Assembly: GCA_046703825.1 (NCBI GenBank)
Contig: JBJKSO010000118.1
Location: forward strand, 1-8,772
Source of the DNA: JBJKSO01 sp046703825
GTDB lineage: Bacteria > Chloroflexota > Dormibacteria > Aeolococcales > Bog-877
Length of the DNA stretch: 8,772 nt
Direction: 5' to 3'
Part shown: positions 6,164 through 8,772 of the stretch, piece by piece
Numbering within the stretch: the first letter of the stretch is position 1
How the letters are laid out: each line of letters starts with the position of its first letter
The notes under the pieces: generated by a model
Seen by the model: the letters and a program-made list of their open reading frames with translations, nothing else
Databases searched by the model: none
Told to the model about the DNA's origin: nothing
Made by a program: the position numbers and the translations under genes

Positions 6164-6201
6164 CCGCTAACCGCCCGAACGGGCAAGTGCTTCGCTAGCG
6201 G
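6164..6201 (+). terminator. Nested stem-loop after the arsR-type operon, possible terminator
   Basis: The outer arms CCGCTA (6164-6169) and TAGCGG (6196-6201) enclose a tight inner hairpin GCCCG-AA-CGGGC (6173-6184). It begins 24 nt after the DUF1801 stop and precedes the decayed regulator gene. No T-tract follows, so if it ends transcription it is not a classic intrinsic terminator. Such U-less hairpins are common in GC-rich genomes. Confidence 0.35.
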
Positions 6202-6210
6202 CACACGGCG

Positions 6211-6742
6211 GTGGCCAGCGCCGACGACCTGCTCCATCCGCCCCGGTTGAGGATCGTCCAAGCTTTCCTGCCCGACGGCGCCTTGACCACCGCCTAGGTG
6301 CGCTGCGATCTCCCCGACATCCCCCGCGAGCCTGTACCGCCAGATCGCTCGCTTGGTGCGCACCGGGGTTTTGACGGTGGTGGCACAGCGGCCGGTCCGC
6401 GGCGCGGTGGAACGCACCTACGTGCTCCGCACCGCCGCTGCCCAGTTCGACACCGACCGAGTGGCGGAGATGCCGCTGGACCAGCGCCGCCAAGACTTCG
6501 CGTGCTTCGTGGCGGCGTTGCTGGCTGACTTCGATCGCTCCGGCCACCCCGATCCAGCGCACAACGCGGCCAGCTACCGCAGGGCAGCGATGTGGCCGAG
6601 CGACGCGGAGATGGCGTCCTTTGCCCGCGACCTCTGGGCCGTCGCTGAGCCGGGGCTGGCCAAAGCACCCGACCGCGCTGAAGTGATGAACTCGGCCGCG
6701 GATTTCGTGCCCCACGGCGCATCGGGGCGTCGTCGACCCGCG
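6211..6742 (+). pseudogene. Decayed winged-helix (ArsR/HTH_20-type) regulator with in-frame TAG and frameshift
   Basis: Reading from GTG 6211 gives MASADDLLHPPRLRIVQAFL, a typical opening for a winged-helix regulator. The frame then meets TAG at 6295-6297, between LTTA and VRCDLPDIP, where relatives usually have Gln (a CAG-to-TAG change would explain it). After DIP at about 6324 the homology jumps to the next frame (ASLYRQIARLVRTGVL), so one base is extra or two are missing near 6325. The rest of the family pattern follows: RPVRGAVERTYVL, an acidic middle, FVAALLADFDRS, then a SYRRAAMWPSDAEMASFARDL segment. Beyond about 6680 the expected basic C-terminus cannot be aligned and no stop occurs, so the frame runs into the next gene. 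Base composition is still like its neighbours, suggesting recent loss. The 3' boundary is approximate. Sequencing error cannot be excluded, but it would have to explain two separate lesions. Confidence 0.78.
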
Positions 6743-6831
6743 TTTGCCGGGAAGAAAGGGGATCCCAGCGACGGACAACCCGCGCGGCGGTCCTCCCCAC
6801 CGGCTCGCAGACTTTTCCAAGCAAGCTCCCA

Positions 6832-6859
6832 TCGACCCGCCAGGAATGCGTGGCACCCT
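6832..6859 (+). promoter_or_regulatory. Weak candidate promoter upstream of the 98-residue membrane protein
   Basis: TCGACC (6832-6837), 16 bp, then CACCCT (6854-6859), with the ATG 6 nt further on and no Shine-Dalgarno sequence. The -10 lacks its first T. The rest of 6743-6865 shows no gene or other recognisable feature. Confidence 0.25.
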
Positions 6860-6865
6860 GACGCC

Positions 6866-7162
6866 ATGCCCGCAGGTGACGATCCCAACCACGCTCGCCG
6901 CTCCTTCGGCGAAGCGCTCTCCCGTCGGCTCACCGTCTGGGTGACCGTGGCGTCGATGGCGGCCACCGGCATCGGCGCGGCGGTGGTGGCGCACGTGATC
7001 CCGGGGCGAACCGTACCCAGCGCGTCTACCTCCACCAGCGGCGGCACCTCGACGGGATCACCAAGCACCAGCGGCTCTGGTTCCAGCCCGGAGTCCGGAG
7101 GCAGCAGCCTCGCCCCCGCCCCCTCGACATCGCTGCCGGCCGTCACCTCCGGCGCCTCGTGA
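6866..7162 (+). CDS. Small single-pass membrane protein with a Ser/Thr/Gly-rich tail
   Basis: A 98-residue protein read from ATG 6866. A polar basic N-terminus (1-22, with RRSFGEALSRRL) is followed by one hydrophobic segment (about 23-45) and then a low-complexity Ser/Thr/Gly/Pro tail (about 50-98), predicted to lie outside the membrane. There is no lipobox and no catalytic motif. The same frame is open upstream through the decayed regulator, but the upstream part has unrelated homology, so the internal ATG is preferred. The gene sits 110 bp before the ferric-reductase-like gene, whose own extracytoplasmic linker is similarly Ser/Gly-rich. A small anchored accessory of that redox module is plausible. 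I do not recognise a named family. Confidence 0.55.
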   Translation: MPAGDDPNHARRSFGEALSRRLTVWVTVASMAATGIGAAVVAHVIPGRTVPSASTSTSGGTSTGSPSTSGSGSSPESGGSSLAPAPSTSLPAVTSGAS

Positions 7163-7202
7163 CCCGGCCACCCAGCTGAGTTCGCCCCGGTGGACACCCC
7201 TC

Positions 7203-7217
7203 ACGCCCGGTGGGCGT
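7203..7217 (+). repeat. 6-bp stem-loop ACGCCC-GGT-GGGCGT between the redox genes
   Basis: A perfect 6-bp stem with a 3-nt loop, in the gap after the 98-residue protein gene. It would bury the upstream GTG at 7210, which weighs against using that codon as the start of the next gene. No T-run follows. It may be a transcript-processing or attenuation hairpin, or a chance palindrome. Confidence 0.3.
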
Positions 7218-7272
7218 CGGTGATCTGGCTGGACTGGCGGTCGCGACCGCTCGCCCGCGGGGCGTGGCCGGC

Positions 7273-8373
7273 ATGACCCTGCTGGCAACCTCGGTCGGTC
7301 CCAGCGCCCTGTGGTACACCGCGCGCAGCAGCGGGCTGGTGCTGCTGGGCCTGCTGACCATCAACTTGGTGCTGGGCATCGGGGTCCAGGCGCGCTGGCG
7401 GCCAGCCGGCTGGCCCCGATTCGTGGTCCAGAATCTGCACCGCAACGTCGCCTTGCTGGCCGGCGTGCTGCTGGTGATCCATGTGGTCACCGTGGAACTG
7501 GACCCGTTCGTCAAGGTTGGGTGGTGGGCGGCGCTGGTCCCGTTCGTGAGTGCATACCGGCCGCTCTGGCTCGGACTGGGAACGCTGAGCCTGGACCTGC
7601 TGCTGGCGATCGTCATCAGCAGCCTGCTGCGAGGACGCATCCGCGCCAGTTGGTGGCGGGCGATCCACTGGCTCACCTATCTCTCCTGGCCAGTGGCCCT
7701 CCTGCACGCCCTCGGCACCGGCACCGACACGCGCTGGTCGGCCGTCTTCATCTACGAGATGCTGTGCGTCGGCCTGGTGGTGGCGGCGGTGATTGTTCGG
7801 ATCGTCCGGGCCACCAACCTCGGATCTGGGAGGCGAACGGTCCTGGTCACAGGGGCGGCGGCGGCGCCGCTGGCGGTGTTGATCTGGTCGGCGGGCGGGC
7901 CGCTGCAGCCGGGCTGGGCCAAGACGGCGGGCACCCCCACCGCCGCGCTCTCCAGCGGAGGTCCGTCGAGCGGTGCCTCATCCGCGGGCAGCAGCTCCGC
8001 CCAGCTCGAATCCTTCTCCGCGCCCTTCCGGGGCACGCTGAGCTTCGCCGGCTCCTCGCTGACGATCTCCGGCCAGGTGCGGAGCGGACCGGGAGGGTCA
8101 CTGAGGGTGGCGCTGGTGGGACAGCAGCTGGCAGGGGGCTTCCAGGCCTCCGGCGGCACCGTCAGCTACTCACCCTCCCAGAGCATGGGGCCGTTTCAAG
8201 GGCGCGTCACCTCCGTGGGGGGTAACTCCGTCGGGTTCAACCTCGCCGGGCAGGGGGGCCAACCGGTGAACGCCCGGCTGGTCCTCTCCCCAAGCGGTGG
8301 CGCGCAAGTCGGCGGAACCCTCTACGTCGGCAGTGCGGCCCCCAGCAGTTCCCAGGGCGGGGAAGGTGAGTGA
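7273..8373 (+). CDS. Ferric-reductase-like di-heme transmembrane protein with extracytoplasmic C-terminal domain
   Basis: A 366-residue membrane protein (from ATG 7273) likely to carry electrons across the membrane on two b haems. Six or seven hydrophobic segments fill residues about 15-205. Four histidines stand in two pairs: His56 (NLHRN) with His70 (VIHVV), 13 residues between, and His132 (AIHWL) with His145 (LLHAL), 12 between. This is the spacing of the NOX/ferric-reductase fold. It lacks the cytoplasmic FAD/NAD domain of NOX proteins, so electrons must come from a partner, most likely the NuoF-like protein that follows. After the last span, a Gly/Ser-rich linker (about 215-245) leads to a beta-rich, Ser/Gly-rich domain (about 246-355) without Cys or His, presumably outside the membrane. 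In-frame GTG codons at 7210 and 7264 are alternative starts. ATG 7273 is preferred because the conserved SVGPSALWYTARSSG segment begins just after it. Confidence 0.86.
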   Translation: MTLLATSVGPSALWYTARSSGLVLLGLLTINLVLGIGVQARWRPAGWPRFVVQNLHRNVALLAGVLLVIHVVTVELDPFVKVGWWAALVPFVSAYRPLWLGLGTLSLDLLLAIVISSLLRGRIRASWWRAIHWLTYLSWPVALLHALGTGTDTRWSAVFIYEMLCVGLVVAAVIVRIVRATNLGSGRRTVLVTGAAAAPLAVLIWSAGGPLQPGWAKTAGTPTAALSSGGPSSGASSAGSSSAQLESFSAPFRGTLSFAGSSLTISGQVRSGPGGSLRVALVGQQLAGGFQASGGTVSYSPSQSMGPFQGRVTSVGGNSVGFNLAGQGGQPVNARLVLSPSGGAQVGGTLYVGSAAPSSSQGGEGE

Positions 8374-8772
8374 GCACGGTGGAGGCGGTATCGCCCTCGC
8401 GCTTGGCGGTGGTCCGCGGCGTGCTCGCTCCCAGCCGCCTGCTGTCCGGGGAGCTGTCGCAGCAACCCGAGACCCTGGACCAGCACGAGTCCCGCCTCGG
8501 CGGCCCGATCGACGAACACATCCACCGTGCGCACCGATCACAGCTGATCGAGCTGGTGAGGCAATCGGGGCTGCGCGGGCGGGGCGGAGCCGGTTTCCCC
8601 ACGGCCACCAAGTTGGCGGCGGTGCGCCAGCCGTTGCTGGGCGGCACGGTGCTGGTGGCCAACGGGAGCGAGACCGAGCCGGCGGCGGCCAAGGATGAGC
8701 TGCTGCTCGCGCTCAGGCCGCACCTGGTTCTGGACGGGGTGCAGGCGGCGGCCGCGGCGGTCGGGGCTCGCC
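8370..8772 (+). CDS. NuoF-like flavoprotein (NADH-ubiquinone oxidoreductase 51 kDa family), partial at window end
   Basis: The first 134 residues of a gene that continues beyond the window. The GTG start overlaps the previous stop in a GTGA arrangement, with GGGGAAGG just upstream, so the two proteins are made together. After a variable N-terminus comes the FMN-binding signature LRGRGGAGFPTATKL (68-82), then LVANGSETEPAAAKDELLL (95-113) and PHLVLDGVQ (117-125), the order seen in NuoF. The usual GxKW of complex I is here ATKL, as in stand-alone NuoF-like proteins encoded beside ferric-reductase-like proteins. It should take electrons from NAD(P)H onto FMN and, if its unseen C-terminus has the cysteine cluster, through Fe-S to the membrane haems. 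No other complex I genes are in view. Confidence 0.9.
   Translation, partial: MSTVEAVSPSRLAVVRGVLAPSRLLSGELSQQPETLDQHESRLGGPIDEHIHRAHRSQLIELVRQSGLRGRGGAGFPTATKLAAVRQPLLGGTVLVANGSETEPAAAKDELLLALRPHLVLDGVQAAAAAVGAR

Noticed and set aside
6353..7162. A single 269-residue protein starting at TTG 6353
   Set aside because: It joins the tail of the decayed regulator to an unrelated one-span membrane protein. The regulator homology clearly begins upstream at 6211 in another frame, so the fusion is produced by a missing stop codon.
7210..7272. GTG 7210 as the start of the ferric-reductase-like protein
   Set aside because: The extra 21 residues show no conserved pattern, the codon lies in a 6-bp hairpin (7203-7217), and ATG 7273 sits just before the family-typical N-terminus. 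It is not fully excluded.

Overview
The window is GC-rich coding DNA with short gaps and frequent GTG starts. Several genes seem to have little or no 5' leader. The protein families (HPK7 histidine kinase with a multi-pass sensor, cyclic-nucleotide-binding protein, ArsR/AHSA1 pair, ferric-reductase-like protein plus NuoF-like protein) point to an actinobacterium or a related GC-rich terrestrial lineage such as Dormibacterota or Chloroflexota. The lineage is inferred from protein style only. No rRNA, tRNA, insertion sequence, CRISPR array or phage gene was seen.

Left block (9-4802), a phosphorelay and cyclic-nucleotide signalling island. A membrane histidine kinase (9-2267, minus) lies downstream of a cyclic-nucleotide-binding-domain protein (2349-3353, minus). 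Divergent from them across 135 bp is a response regulator whose receiver and LuxR-like helix-turn-helix are fused to a class III nucleotide cyclase (3489-4802, plus). The simplest reading is a closed circuit: the kinase phosphorylates the receiver, phosphorylation tunes the cyclase, and the cyclic nucleotide is read by the neighbouring binding protein. The domains and catalytic residues are visible. The wiring is inferred from adjacency.

Middle block (4803-6139), a small self-regulated operon: ArsR-type repressor, AHSA1/START (SRPBCC) protein and DUF1801 protein. Two near-identical 16-bp palindromes, one over the -35 and one over the start codon of the repressor gene, look like autoregulatory operators. 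The DUF1801 gene has no ATG/GTG/TTG where its family normally starts. A CTG with a well-placed Shine-Dalgarno sequence sits there.

Decayed stretch (6140-6865): remains of a winged-helix regulator with an in-frame TAG and a frameshift, preceded by a nested stem-loop.

Right block (6866-8772), a membrane redox module: a 98-residue single-span protein with a Ser/Thr/Gly-rich tail, a ferric-reductase-like di-heme membrane protein with the NOX-type His spacing (H-X13-H and H-X12-H) and an extracytoplasmic C-terminal domain, and the start of a NuoF-like flavoprotein that runs off the window. The last two overlap by 4 bp. They probably move electrons from NAD(P)H through flavin to membrane haem.
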